DNA of 64,000 nucleotides from an uncultured Alphaproteobacteria bacterium (lineage in GTDB: Bacteria; Pseudomonadota; Alphaproteobacteria; CAAHEQ01; UBA3637). The stretch is taken from positions 54,128-118,127 of the forward strand of contig CAKQGY010000004.1 in NCBI GenBank assembly GCA_934234055.1, written 5' to 3'. Below, in pieces: positions 1 through 8,528 of this stretch. The translations under genes and the position numbers were made by a program. Numbering within the stretch: position 1 is the stretch's first letter; each line of letters opens with the position of its first letter. The notes under the pieces are model-generated. The model was not told where the DNA came from, did not search any database, and saw nothing but the letters and a program-made list of their open reading frames with translations.

Positions 1-1
1 G

Positions 2-226
2 CGCGTTGCGATTGCCCGGGCACTTGCGAATCGTCCGGCACTGCTGCTGGCGGACGAGCCGACCGGCAATTTGGATCCGCAAACAGCCGCCAAAGCCTTT
101 ACGCTTTTGATGACCTTAGTGCGTCAGACGGATCTCTCGGCGTTGATTGCAACCCATAATCCCGAATTGGCTGCCCAAATGGATCGGCGTGTCAGCGTTC
201 AAGACGGTCTGCTTGTCGAGGTTTAA
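2..226 (+). CDS. lolD: Lipoprotein-releasing ABC transporter ATPase LolD, C-terminal part
   Basis: The 5' end lies outside the window; 74 residues remain. Visible are the end of the signature region (RVAIARALANRP), the Walker B stretch LLLADEPTGNLD, and the H-loop in LIATHNPELA, all typical of the MacB/LolD class of ABC ATPases. LolD drives LolCE to release lipoproteins from the inner membrane for transport to the outer membrane. The short end after the H-loop fits LolD better than MacB fusions. The partner permease would lie upstream and is not visible, so the choice of LolD over another member of this subfamily is an inference. Confidence 0.7.
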   Translation, partial: RVAIARALANRPALLLADEPTGNLDPQTAAKAFTLLMTLVRQTDLSALIATHNPELAAQMDRRVSVQDGLLVEV

Positions 227-229
227 TCG

Positions 230-1012
230 CTATTCATACACACGCCCGTTCCAGATCAGGCGTGTAATATAGATTTGCTTGCACAATCCCGCTCCGGGTC
301 TTCCGCCCGCCAGGCGCGGATAAAGTTCCCCGCGATACAAAGCCGATCGAAACTCATTTCTTGCCAGAGTCCCTGTCCCGCGCCAATGTGCCAACAGGCC
401 TTCAATCTGCACATCATCCCCGTGTTTCAAGATGCTGAGAACTTGGCGTATAGAAGTCTTTGGCACGATGATGTGAAAATTGGATATATCATCATAGTCC
501 ACTTCTACATTGGACGAATTTCTTATCCAACATGCATTTTCTTCATGCTCGATGTCCAGATATTTCATCACTTCTGGCCGCGCCGCCGCACCAAAGACCA
601 AGCACAAATCATACGGCGCAATTTTCTTGTATTGTGCCGAATAGTCATCTCCCGCCGTCAAGTACCACCCTTTTAACAGAGAATCATTAATATCCAGGTA
701 TCCGACCGTTCCTCGCACGCGATAGGTTTTAAGGAAAGTGTTTTGCACTTCATATCCCTTCCAGTGATAAATTTTTCCTGCCTGCGGATCGGTATAGTCC
801 GCATACACTTCATCGGAATACAGGGGCATCATCGGGTTAGTATTGGGCTTGCCCAGTAACCACACAATCGGTCGTTTTACCCATAGTATCGGCGCGCGTA
901 TAGTTGGCGAGCACGCTCCGATCTGCGTCATTAAAAACAGGATTATCAAGCCGACAATCACTTTTAACATATGTCGTTTGATGGTCAATTCCGCTAAATA
1001 GGGATCAATCAT
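230..1012 (-). CDS. Predicted lipoprotein or membrane-anchored protein of unknown function
   Basis: 260 residues, not recognised. The start at 1012 has a good GGAGG ribosome site six bases upstream; an internal ATG at 970 has none. Residues 15-34 form a hydrophobic segment ending in QIGAC, which resembles a lipobox with Cys34 as the lipidated residue, although the 14 residues in front make an unusually long n-region. The rest is soluble-looking, with several Cys (CWIR, LCKQ) and many aromatic residues. It converges on lolD with only three bases between the stops. Confidence 0.6.
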   Translation of the reverse strand: MIDPYLAELTIKRHMLKVIVGLIILFLMTQIGACSPTIRAPILWVKRPIVWLLGKPNTNPMMPLYSDEVYADYTDPQAGKIYHWKGYEVQNTFLKTYRVRGTVGYLDINDSLLKGWYLTAGDDYSAQYKKIAPYDLCLVFGAAARPEVMKYLDIEHEENACWIRNSSNVEVDYDDISNFHIIVPKTSIRQVLSILKHGDDVQIEGLLAHWRGTGTLARNEFRSALYRGELYPRLAGGRPGAGLCKQIYITRLIWNGRVYE

Positions 1013-1093
1013 TTTTGCCTCCGTTTGCGGGCATCATATCACACACTCCGTCCCGCGTCAATAAAATAAAAGCGCCCGCGCCGCAAAAAAATG

Positions 1094-1122
1094 TTGACAT
1101 TTCCGAAAAAGGACTGTATGAT
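1094..1122 (+). promoter_or_regulatory. Sigma-70 promoter of tRNA-Ser
   Basis: TTGACA (1094-1099) and TATGAT (1117-1122) are separated by 17 bases. The -10 ends 15 bases before the tRNA. This is the best-formed promoter in this part of the window and probably also serves tyrS by read-through. Confidence 0.85.
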
Positions 1123-1137
1123 AGCACTGATTAGTAT

Positions 1138-1226
1138 GGAGCGTTGGCAGAGTGGTAATGCAGTGGATTGCTAATCCATCATCCTGTTAAAGGGATGCAG
1201 AGGTTCAAATCCTCTACGCTCCGCCA
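1138..1226 (+). tRNA. tRNA-Ser (anticodon GCT)
   Basis: Acceptor stem GGAGCGT pairs with ACGCTCC (1216-1222), followed by discriminator G and an encoded CCA (1224-1226). The anticodon loop TTGCTAA gives anticodon GCT, reading AGC/AGU. The T-arm GAGGTTCAAATCCTC is intact, and the long variable arm expected of a class II serine tRNA is present. Confidence 0.95.
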
Positions 1227-1274
1227 CAATGGCCGACCGGCTTTGCCTGCCAAAGCATTTTTGGGATTCAGAAC

Positions 1275-2486
1275 ATGGATATACAAAATACATTAAAGAT
1301 TATGTTAAAGGGGGCCGCCGACGGCAGTTCTCCCGCTGAAATTATTGAAAAGTTAGAGCAGATTCAAAAAGAGAATCGTCCCATGCGGATTAAACTGGGG
1401 CTGGATCCGTCGGCGCCGGATATTCACCTGGGCCACACGGTTGTCTTGCGCAAGATTAAACAGCTTCAAGATCTGGGCCACCAGGTCATTATTGTCATCG
1501 GTGATTTTACGGGTATGATCGGTGATCCGACCGGCAAAAGCAAGACCCGCAAACAGCTGACGCGCGAACAGGTCATTGAAAACGCCGAAACTTATCAAAA
1601 ACAGATTTTCAAGGTTTTAAACCCCGCTCAAACCACGGTCCGGTATAACAGCGAATGGCTCTCCAAACTGACTTTTCGTGATGTGATAGAATTAGCCGCC
1701 AAAACAACGGTTGCCCGTATGCTGGAACGTGATGATTTTCAAAAGCGCTATCAGAACAAACAACCCATTGCCATTCACGAATTTTTCTATCCGTTGATGC
1801 AGGCGTATGATTCGGTTGTGTTGCACGCCGATTTAGAGTTGGGCGGCACGGATCAAACCTTTAACATTTTAATGGGTCGCACGATTCAAAAGGATTTCGG
1901 CCAAACCCCGCAAATCACGCTTTTTATGCCGTTGTTAGAGGGGCTTGACGGGGTTGAAAAGATGAGTAAAAGTCTTGGCAACTACATCGGTATTGACGAA
2001 CCGGCCACGGTTATGTATGAAAAGGCGATGAAGATTCCCGACAACCTGATTATCAAATACTATGATTTGGTGACGGATGTTCACCCCGACGATGTAGCCA
2101 AGGTCAAGGCTCGTTTGGATGCCGGTGCGAATCCTCGGGATATTAAAATGGAGTTGGCGCGCGAGATTGTCCGCCTCTATTATTCCGAGGAAGAAACGCT
2201 CAAAGCCGAAGAATACTTCAAAACGGCTTATCAAAAGCAGCAAGCCCCGGACGAGGCTATGGTTTTAACGATTCCGACGACCCCGGGCTTGGACAACGGT
2301 ATGCTTTTACTGGAAGCCTTGTTCAGCAGCGGCAAGTATAAGTCCAAATCCGACATTCGCCGACTGATTGCCCAAGGCGCCGTTAAACTCAACGGCACTC
2401 GGATCACGGATATCAAGGCCGTCCCCGCTCTAAACAACCAATCGGTTGTTCAGGTCGGCCGGGGCACTTTCTTCCGCATGTCCTGA
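1275..2486 (+). CDS. tyrS: Tyrosyl-tRNA synthetase
   Basis: 403 residues, normal length for TyrRS. It charges tRNA-Tyr in the cytoplasm. The class I HIGH motif appears as HLGH at 51-54 and the KMSKS loop at 229-233. The tyrosine-binding region contains GGTDQTFN near residue 195. A C-terminal S4 RNA-binding domain occupies roughly 330-403 (KSKSDIRRLI, GAVKLNG). The start codon follows the tRNA-Ser gene by 48 bases with a weak ribosome site, so the two are probably co-transcribed. An intrinsic terminator follows the stop. Confidence 0.97.
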   Translation: MDIQNTLKIMLKGAADGSSPAEIIEKLEQIQKENRPMRIKLGLDPSAPDIHLGHTVVLRKIKQLQDLGHQVIIVIGDFTGMIGDPTGKSKTRKQLTREQVIENAETYQKQIFKVLNPAQTTVRYNSEWLSKLTFRDVIELAAKTTVARMLERDDFQKRYQNKQPIAIHEFFYPLMQAYDSVVLHADLELGGTDQTFNILMGRTIQKDFGQTPQITLFMPLLEGLDGVEKMSKSLGNYIGIDEPATVMYEKAMKIPDNLIIKYYDLVTDVHPDDVAKVKARLDAGANPRDIKMELAREIVRLYYSEEETLKAEEYFKTAYQKQQAPDEAMVLTIPTTPGLDNGMLLLEALFSSGKYKSKSDIRRLIAQGAVKLNGTRITDIKAVPALNNQSVVQVGRGTFFRMS

Positions 2487-2519
2487 TTTTTCGGACAATT
2501 CTCTAATTCTCCTGTTTTT

Positions 2520-2542
2520 CCCCGCTGCTGCGGGGATTTTTT
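2520..2542 (+). terminator. Intrinsic terminator of tyrS
   Basis: Six-pair stem CCCCGC/GCGGGG (2520-2525 with 2530-2535), loop TGCT, then ATTTTTT. It separates tyrS from the glycan operon. Confidence 0.9.
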
Positions 2543-2626
2543 GTGTGTTCCTTATACTTTTGCTTGACAAGCCTACAATCGTATGATAAAACATACAATC
2601 ATATATCATTTTATAGGAGGATTCTC

Positions 2627-3445
2627 TTGCCGCCGAAGTTATCCGTTATCACTATTTGCTACAACGCTCCGCGTCTGACGGCCACTTGCGACAGCATTTT
2701 GGCCCAAACTTTCCGTGATTTTGAGTGGATCGTCATTGACGGTGGCAGCGGTCCTGAAACCCAACATATTTGGGACAAGTATAAAGCGCACATCACTCGT
2801 TTTGTATCCGAACCCGACACCGGTATTTATAATGCCATGAATAAAGGTATTCGTTTGGCACGCGGCACTTATGTGTGCTTTATGAATGCCGGGGATTCAT
2901 TCCATGACAGCGCGGTGTTTTCGGACATTTTCGGTGGTGCGATGCCAACGGCCGATGTGGTGTATGGCGATGCGTGCTATCTCAAAAAGTGGGGTTCGAA
3001 AATTGCTCATTATCCCGATCGGGCAGATCTGATGTATTTTATCAATCGCTCCATCAATCACCAGGCCTCCTTTATTCGCCGCGATTTGTTCACGAAATAC
3101 GGTCTTTATGATGAAAGCTACAAAAACGCCGGTGATTATGACAAATGGTTGTGCTTTGCCAAAAACGGCGCCACCTTTCAGCACACGGATCGTGTGGTGG
3201 CGGATTTTCTGATGGGTGGTCGTTCCAGCGACAAGAAACACACGACCGAGGCCGAGACCGAGTGTTTACGCGCTCTCACCACACATATCAAGCCCGCTCT
3301 TTTGGCGCGTTATCGGTGGCCCGGGGTTCAATATCATTTTTGGGATCGGATTTTCTCTGTCAAAACGGATCGCAAACGCACACACAAGATCATTGCTATT
3401 TTGGGCATACGGTTCAAAGTTCGCTATAATAACACGAAAGGATAA
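2627..3445 (+). CDS. Family 2 glycosyltransferase (WcaA/WcaE-like)
   Basis: 272 residues from a TTG start at 2627, preceded by AGGAGG with six bases of spacing; the longer open frame back to 2543 has no ribosome site and starts inside the terminator tail. The N-terminal GT-A fold begins with KLSVITICYN. Then come DGGSGPET, SEPDTGIYNAMNKGI and the metal-binding region MNAGDSF, as in colanic-acid type GT2 enzymes that transfer a sugar from a nucleotide donor. It is the first gene of the glycan operon, seven bases before gmd. Acceptor and donor cannot be deduced. Confidence 0.85.
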   Translation: MPPKLSVITICYNAPRLTATCDSILAQTFRDFEWIVIDGGSGPETQHIWDKYKAHITRFVSEPDTGIYNAMNKGIRLARGTYVCFMNAGDSFHDSAVFSDIFGGAMPTADVVYGDACYLKKWGSKIAHYPDRADLMYFINRSINHQASFIRRDLFTKYGLYDESYKNAGDYDKWLCFAKNGATFQHTDRVVADFLMGGRSSDKKHTTEAETECLRALTTHIKPALLARYRWPGVQYHFWDRIFSVKTDRKRTHKIIAILGIRFKVRYNNTKG

Positions 3446-3451
3446 TCTTTA

Positions 3452-4528
3452 ATGAAACACGCGTTGATTACCGGTATCACGGGTCAAGATGGCTCTTATT
3501 TAACTGAATTGTTGCTGGCCAAGGGGTATGCGGTTCACGGCCTGGTTCGGCGCAGTTCATCTCCGAACACCGGTCGGATTGCCCACCTGATCGGGAATCC
3601 GAATCTGACCTTACACTATGGTGATTTGATGGACTCGTCGGGTCTCAATCGGTTGGTCGGTGAAATTCATCCCGACGAGATTTACAACCTCGGTGCGCAA
3701 AGCCATGTCAAGATCTCATGGGATTGCCCCGAGTTCACGGCCGAAAGCGACGCTTTGGGCACGCTTCGGTTATTAGAGGCCGTTCGCACCAACCGTTTGG
3801 AAACTGCGACCCGCTTTTATCAAGCCTCCACTTCCGAGTTATTTGGCCTGATACAAGAGCCCGTCCAAAAAGAGACCACGCCCTTTTATCCGCGTTCGCC
3901 CTATGGCGTTGCCAAGTTGTATGCGTATTGGATTGTGGTGAATTATCGTGAAAGTTTTAATCTGTTTGCCTGCAACGGGATTTTGTTCAATCACGAAAGC
4001 CCGCGCCGCGGTGAAGATTTCGTCACGCGCAAGATTACCCGAGCCGCCACGCGCATTTTGTTAGGACTTCAAGATCGCCTGTATCTGGGTAACTTGGATG
4101 CCCGGCGCGACTGGGGTCATGCCCGTGATTATGTAGAGGGTATGTGGCGTATGTTGCAGGTCGATAAACCCGCAGATTACGTGCTGGCTACGGGCACGAC
4201 AACTGCCATTCGTGATTTTACAACGCTTGTTTTTCGCGAGCTTGGAATTGATTTGGTCTGGCGTGGCACCGGCATGGACGAGCAGGGGATTGACGCAGCC
4301 ACCGGTCGTGTATTGGTTGCGGTGGATTCACGCTTTTTCCGTCCGGCTGAGGTAGATTTACTGCTGGGTGATTCGACCAAAGCCCGCACCGAGTTGGGGT
4401 GGCAGCCTCACACAGATTTAGCGACGCTGGTGCATGAAATGGTTGCCGCGGATTTAACTCTGGCTCGACAGGAAAAGCTGCTCGCTGACAACGGCTTTGA
4501 CCCAACGATGTCCGGGGAGGTGCTATGA
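3452..4528 (+). CDS. gmd: GDP-mannose 4,6-dehydratase
   Basis: 358 residues. It converts GDP-D-mannose to GDP-4-keto-6-deoxy-D-mannose, the branch-point intermediate for fucose, rhamnose, perosamine and colitose. The Rossmann motif is GITGQDG at 8-14. The family-typical LVRRSSSPNTGRI (31-43) binds cofactor. The catalytic set is T127/E129 (STSELFG) with Tyr151 and Lys155 (YGVAK). The NHESPRRGEDFVTRK stretch is diagnostic of Gmd. The stop overlaps the next gene by four bases (ATGA), so translation is probably coupled. Confidence 0.97.
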   Translation: MKHALITGITGQDGSYLTELLLAKGYAVHGLVRRSSSPNTGRIAHLIGNPNLTLHYGDLMDSSGLNRLVGEIHPDEIYNLGAQSHVKISWDCPEFTAESDALGTLRLLEAVRTNRLETATRFYQASTSELFGLIQEPVQKETTPFYPRSPYGVAKLYAYWIVVNYRESFNLFACNGILFNHESPRRGEDFVTRKITRAATRILLGLQDRLYLGNLDARRDWGHARDYVEGMWRMLQVDKPADYVLATGTTTAIRDFTTLVFRELGIDLVWRGTGMDEQGIDAATGRVLVAVDSRFFRPAEVDLLLGDSTKARTELGWQPHTDLATLVHEMVAADLTLARQEKLLADNGFDPTMSGEVL

Positions 4529-5328
4529 AACTTGGAATTACGGGTGCCTCCGGTGTTTTGGGCACGCTTTTGTGTCCCCGCCTGGATCGTGCCGGCATCA
4601 CTTATTCCTGCTTTACGGGTGATATCCGCAGCCCTGCTGATTTGGCTGCCTGGACAGCCGATAACGACTGGGACGGTGTGATTCATTTGGCGGCGATTGT
4701 TCCGACTTCTCAGGTGCGCAGTGATCCGTTGACGGCGTATGAAGTGAATGTCTCCGGCACGATCAACCTGATGAATGCTTTGAAATCCGCATGGCAGGGT
4801 CGCCGCGGCTGGGTCTTTTACGCCGGTTCATCGCATGTGTATCAAAGTTCGGATCGTCCTTTACGTGAAGACTCACCTCTGAATCCCGTATCGCTTTACG
4901 GCCAAATGAAGCTGATGGCCGAGCAGGTTGTGGCTACCTGTGGCACGACGAAAGCCTATCCCTTTGATACTTGTATCGGCCGGATTTTCAGTTTTTATCA
5001 TGATACGCAACAGCCGCCGTTTTTGTATCCGAATATCCGACATCGCCTGGCGACCGAAGATTTGGCTCAGCCTTTTATTCTTCCCGGTGCCGACAGCGTG
5101 CGTGATTTCCTGAATGCCGAGCAGGTTGTTGACATTATCACCCGCCTGGCTTTGTGTCGTGCAACGGGAGCGGTGAATATCGCCTCGGGTCGCCCGCAAC
5201 GCATTCGTGATTTTGTGCAGGTGCTTTCTCCCGCACCGCTCACGATTCAAGCCACCGGTACGCCGGATTATCTGGTTGCCGATATCACCCGATTAAAAAC
5301 AATTTTAGGAGAGACAAATGACCAATAA
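4525..5328 (+). CDS. Short-chain epimerase/reductase, candidate GDP-L-colitose synthase (ColC-like)
   Basis: 267 residues, an extended SDR. GITGASG (4-10) is the NAD(P)-binding glycine motif. Ser102/103 with Tyr125 and Lys129 (YGQMK) form the catalytic set. It sits between gmd and a ColD-type dehydratase, so the likely step is C5 epimerisation and C4 reduction of the 3,6-dideoxy intermediate to GDP-L-colitose, as ColC does. It is somewhat shorter than typical ColC or GDP-fucose synthase, so a plain 4-reductase is an alternative. The SDR family is clear; the substrate is inferred from neighbours. Confidence 0.7.
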   Translation: MKLGITGASGVLGTLLCPRLDRAGITYSCFTGDIRSPADLAAWTADNDWDGVIHLAAIVPTSQVRSDPLTAYEVNVSGTINLMNALKSAWQGRRGWVFYAGSSHVYQSSDRPLREDSPLNPVSLYGQMKLMAEQVVATCGTTKAYPFDTCIGRIFSFYHDTQQPPFLYPNIRHRLATEDLAQPFILPGADSVRDFLNAEQVVDIITRLALCRATGAVNIASGRPQRIRDFVQVLSPAPLTIQATGTPDYLVADITRLKTILGETNDQ

Positions 5329-6208
5329 AGTAACGATTGTTATTCCGACTTTTAACCGTGCGCACCTGGTCTGCGATACCATAGACAGCGCCTTGGCGCA
5401 AACCGAGCCGTGCGACATTATTGTCTGCGATCACGGCAGCCGCGACAACACCCCGCAAGTTGTCCGAAAATATGGCGATCGGATCACCTATATCCGTCGC
5501 GAGCGCGACTTTGGCCCGCATTTTTGCTGGTTAGAGGGTATATTGAATGCCAACACCGATTTGGTGCATATTCATTACGATGATGACCTGATGGATCCGC
5601 ATTTCATAGAGGAAACCCTGCGCTATATGCAGGACGATGTCGGTATGGTTTTCACTGACGCGTGTATGATTGACCGCACCACGGGTAAAACCACCATTCC
5701 CGAGATATTTCAGTTTTCCAAGACTCTTGAAACCGGCATCATGCCCTCCCGAAACTTAGAGAAAATGTTGCTGGACGGCTTGATGCTGTCGCCCGCGATG
5801 TGCCTGTATCGCCGCCGCGATGTGATAGACGCGATTTTGCCGGGCAACCTGCCGATCAATTTCGGTGGCGCGTATCATGGTGTCGGCCCGGATCTGTTGA
5901 TGAGTTTGCTGGTCTGCCTGCGTTATCCGAAATGCGCCGTGATTACCCGGCCTTTGGCGCGTTTTGGCACCCATGCGGGCTCTATTACGATTGATGCCGC
6001 CCACGACCCGGCCAAGCAGCACGCGCTTACCGACGGCTATAATGCGTTTCGCACGTATTATCGGCTGATTAAATTGTATCAGACCAACCCGCTGGTGCGT
6101 CATGCCACCTTTGTTTGCTCGTCATACAAGCGTTGGAATAAACGCTTGGAACGCCGGGTTAAATTATTCTTAAAAGCGATCGGTTTGCGTCGCAAGGAGG
6201 TTCAATAA
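5318..6208 (+). CDS. Family 2 glycosyltransferase
   Basis: 296 residues. The GT-A start KVTIVIPTFNRAHLV is followed by CDHGSRDNTPQVV, a DxD-type metal site in IHYDDDLMDP, and a basic C-terminus (KRWNKRLERRVKLF) that may bind the membrane. It begins 11 bases inside the SDR gene and its stop overlaps the ATG of the ColD-type gene (TAATG), so it is embedded in the operon. It is a good candidate for transferring the dideoxyhexose, but specificity cannot be read from sequence. Confidence 0.85.
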   Translation: MTNKVTIVIPTFNRAHLVCDTIDSALAQTEPCDIIVCDHGSRDNTPQVVRKYGDRITYIRRERDFGPHFCWLEGILNANTDLVHIHYDDDLMDPHFIEETLRYMQDDVGMVFTDACMIDRTTGKTTIPEIFQFSKTLETGIMPSRNLEKMLLDGLMLSPAMCLYRRRDVIDAILPGNLPINFGGAYHGVGPDLLMSLLVCLRYPKCAVITRPLARFGTHAGSITIDAAHDPAKQHALTDGYNAFRTYYRLIKLYQTNPLVRHATFVCSSYKRWNKRLERRVKLFLKAIGLRRKEVQ

Positions 6209-7374
6209 TGCAACATATCCATTTGGCCGAAGACACCATTTCCCGGGACGAGTTAGCCGCTCTGTCCGATTGGATTCGGGACGATCACCGCCTCACCAAA
6301 GGCCCGCTGTGTCGTCAATTTGAGGCCGAGTTTGCTGCGTGGCAGGGATCCAAATATGCGGTTTTTGTCAATTCGGGCAGTTCTGCGAATTTACTGATGA
6401 CCTGGGCTTTGCGTGAAAGCGGGCGTCTCAAAAACAACCGCGTGATTGCGCCGGCTGTGTCGTGGTGCACCACGGTCACGCCCTTTTTACAGCTGGGTTT
6501 TGATGTATCGCTGTGTGATTGCAGCACCGACGACCTGGGGCTGGATTTGGATCATTTTGAGCACCTGTGCGCAACCGTTCGTCCGGCGGTGGCGATTGTC
6601 GTGCATGTGCTGGGGCATCCCAACAAGATGCGCGAAATCCAAGCACTTTGCCAAAAATACGATATTATTCTGCTGGAAGACAGTTGCGAAGCCCTGGGCA
6701 GCGTTTATGCCGGTAAAAAGTGCGGCAGCATGGGTCTGGCCGGATCGTTTTCATTTTATTACGGCCACCATATTTCCACCATCGAGGGCGGTATGGTTGT
6801 CACCGACGATCAGGATTTATACAACCTGATGCTGTCCATTCGATCGCACGGCTGGGCTCGGGATTTAGAACCCGCCTACCACGACGCCTGGACGCAGGAA
6901 TACGGCATAGACGCCATTCGGGATTTGTATACTTTTTATTATGCCGGGTTTAATTTACGCTCCACCGACCTGAATGCCTTTTTGGGATTGTCCCAGATTC
7001 ATAAAATTGATGCTTACGCCCGCATTCGGAATCGCAACTATCACCTTTATCGCGACAGGTTGCCTGATTTTTGGGCTCAGACCAGCACCCACGATTTTCT
7101 GTCGCATTTTGCCTATGGCGTGATTGTGGACAATCGGTTAGAGGTTTATCGCCACTTGACTCAGAACGGCATAGAGTGTCGTCCGCTGATTTGCGGGAAC
7201 ATCGGCCTGCATCCGTTTTGGATTAAAACTCACGGCGCAACGCACCTGCCGCATGCGGATTTGGTTCATACGAACGGATTGTATTTACCCAACCATGCGC
7301 AACTGACACCGGAACAAGTGGACGACATCACGACCTGCTTCCGTTCAGTTGCCCGCCCTAAAACATTTGGCTAG
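6208..7374 (+). CDS. colD: GDP-4-keto-6-deoxy-D-mannose 3-dehydratase (ColD-type, PLP-dependent)
   Basis: 388 residues, an aspartate-aminotransferase-fold enzyme of the DegT/DnrJ/EryC1 family. The position that normally carries the PLP-binding lysine is histidine: FYYGHHIST puts His187/His188 there. Histidine at this place marks the 3-deoxygenases ColD and RfbH/E1, and E. coli ColD is known for the same residue number. Other family landmarks are NSGSSANLL (55-63) and the PLP-ring Asp in LLEDSCEALGS (155-165). With gmd in the same operon the substrate should be GDP-4-keto-6-deoxymannose, giving the 3,6-dideoxy sugar. There is no nearby ferredoxin-type E3 partner, as ColD needs none. A perosamine synthase is excluded by the missing lysine. 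Confidence 0.9.
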   Translation: MQHIHLAEDTISRDELAALSDWIRDDHRLTKGPLCRQFEAEFAAWQGSKYAVFVNSGSSANLLMTWALRESGRLKNNRVIAPAVSWCTTVTPFLQLGFDVSLCDCSTDDLGLDLDHFEHLCATVRPAVAIVVHVLGHPNKMREIQALCQKYDIILLEDSCEALGSVYAGKKCGSMGLAGSFSFYYGHHISTIEGGMVVTDDQDLYNLMLSIRSHGWARDLEPAYHDAWTQEYGIDAIRDLYTFYYAGFNLRSTDLNAFLGLSQIHKIDAYARIRNRNYHLYRDRLPDFWAQTSTHDFLSHFAYGVIVDNRLEVYRHLTQNGIECRPLICGNIGLHPFWIKTHGATHLPHADLVHTNGLYLPNHAQLTPEQVDDITTCFRSVARPKTFG

Positions 7375-7377
7375 ACC

Positions 7378-8343
7378 ATGCACACAGCTGTTTTATTTTT
7401 GTTTTTCAATCGTCCTGATACCACCCGTGCGGTTTTTGAACGCATTCGTGCCGCCCGTCCGCCGCGTTTGTATTTGGCCGGCGACGGCCCGCGTGCCACC
7501 CGCCCCGGCGAGGATAAAATCGTTCAAGACTTGCGCGATTGGATTGTGTCGCATATTGATTGGCCGTGCCAGGTATTCCGGCATTTTAATCCCACGAACC
7601 AAGGCTGCGGGCACAGTGTTTCGGGTGCCATTACCTGGTTTTTCCGGCACGAACCTCAGGGGATTATTTTGGAGGATGATTGCGTGCCTCATCCGGACTT
7701 TTTCGGCTATTGCGAACAGTTGCTGAAAAAATACCGCACGGATCACCGTGTTTGGCATATTTCCGGTATGAACCCGATCTTGCCGGAAGAGGGGCACCCC
7801 GATACTGACAGCTATTATTTCACGCCCTTTATGCATTGTTGGGGCTGGGCTTCGTGGGCGGATCGGTGGTCGCAGTATACATATGATCTGTCGGACTACG
7901 ATCCGGCGCATCTGGATCGGATTTCGCCGACCCCTGACGCCTGCCGGTATTGGAGGGATATCCTTGCCCGTGTTTCGCAAATGGATACTTGGGATTATCA
8001 GTGGTTGTTTCAGATCGTTGCCCAACAGGGCTTGTGCATTTGTCCGACCCGAAATTTGATCAGCAACATTGGTGATGACGGTGCGCATATCCGGGGCAAC
8101 AGCGACGCCCTGTTTCGCCGGACGTATCCCTGCCTGCCGCTGAAACACCCCGCTGCTGTCGCCGTGGATCTCGCGCGTCTTTCTTGCCAAGAGCGTCTTT
8201 TTTCGGCATTGCAACATCCCAGCCGTCGGACATGCATTTTGCTGTTTGGCATTTTGCCGTTTTTGAAGGTTAAGACCAAACGCCGCACCACTTGGATTTA
8301 CCTGTTCGGCCTGCCGCTGCTTCGCCTGAAATCCGATAAATAG
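7378..8343 (+). CDS. Glycosyltransferase-like protein, GT-A fold
   Basis: 321 residues. The start VLFLFFNRPDTTRAVFERI and the motif GIILEDDCVPHPDFF match sugar-transferases of the HlpA/GT2-like type that read LFNRPxxT and carry an EDD metal site. WGWASWADRW near residue 160 is also typical. It is three bases downstream of colD and closes the glycan operon. The acceptor is unknown. Confidence 0.75.
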   Translation: MHTAVLFLFFNRPDTTRAVFERIRAARPPRLYLAGDGPRATRPGEDKIVQDLRDWIVSHIDWPCQVFRHFNPTNQGCGHSVSGAITWFFRHEPQGIILEDDCVPHPDFFGYCEQLLKKYRTDHRVWHISGMNPILPEEGHPDTDSYYFTPFMHCWGWASWADRWSQYTYDLSDYDPAHLDRISPTPDACRYWRDILARVSQMDTWDYQWLFQIVAQQGLCICPTRNLISNIGDDGAHIRGNSDALFRRTYPCLPLKHPAAVAVDLARLSCQERLFSALQHPSRRTCILLFGILPFLKVKTKRRTTWIYLFGLPLLRLKSDK

Positions 8344-8375
8344 CTTCCCGCCTCCATTTCGCTTTTCTTAAAAAT

Positions 8376-8417
8376 AGGAAAATAATCCTTGACATTTGCT
8401 CCAAAATGTGATATAGT
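8376..8417 (+). promoter_or_regulatory. Promoter and candidate operator of the tail-fibre unit
   Basis: TTGACA (8389-8394) and TATAGT (8412-8417) with 17 bases between. The 14-base inverted repeat AGGA-N6-TCCT at 8376-8389 overlaps the first base of the -35. The same 14 bases, the -35, the -10 and several spacer positions recur at 19492-19533 in front of the capsid operon, so one regulator probably acts on both. Promoter elements are seen directly; the operator role is inferred. Confidence 0.8.
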
Positions 8418-8430
8418 GTTTTTTGGTTAA

Positions 8431-8504
8431 AAGGCACCCGTGTATTTGTTGCGCGCGGTGTCTTTTGCTATGTGTGCCTTGACCGCCCGGTCGAGGTTTT
8501 TTTT
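8431..8504 (+). promoter_or_regulatory. Leader with intrinsic terminator, possible attenuator
   Basis: An eight-pair stem CCTTGACC/GGTCGAGG (8477-8484 with 8489-8496, loop GCCC, one G-U) is followed by eight T (8497-8504), a textbook terminator, yet it lies between the promoter and the tail-fibre start. Upstream AAGGCAC (8431-8437) can pair with GTGCCTT (8474-8480), which shares bases with the terminator stem. The two folds exclude each other, as in attenuators. Confidence 0.65.
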
Positions 8505-8528
8505 AATCCCAAAACAAAGGAAATTATC

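Noticed and set aside
2564..2587. TTGACA and TATGAT before the glycan operon as a promoter
   Set aside because: The hexamers are only 12 bases apart, too close for sigma-70; nearby TACAAT boxes are too far from this -35.
6208..7374. GDP-perosamine synthase
   Set aside because: The PLP lysine needed for transamination is replaced by His188, the mark of 3-dehydratases.
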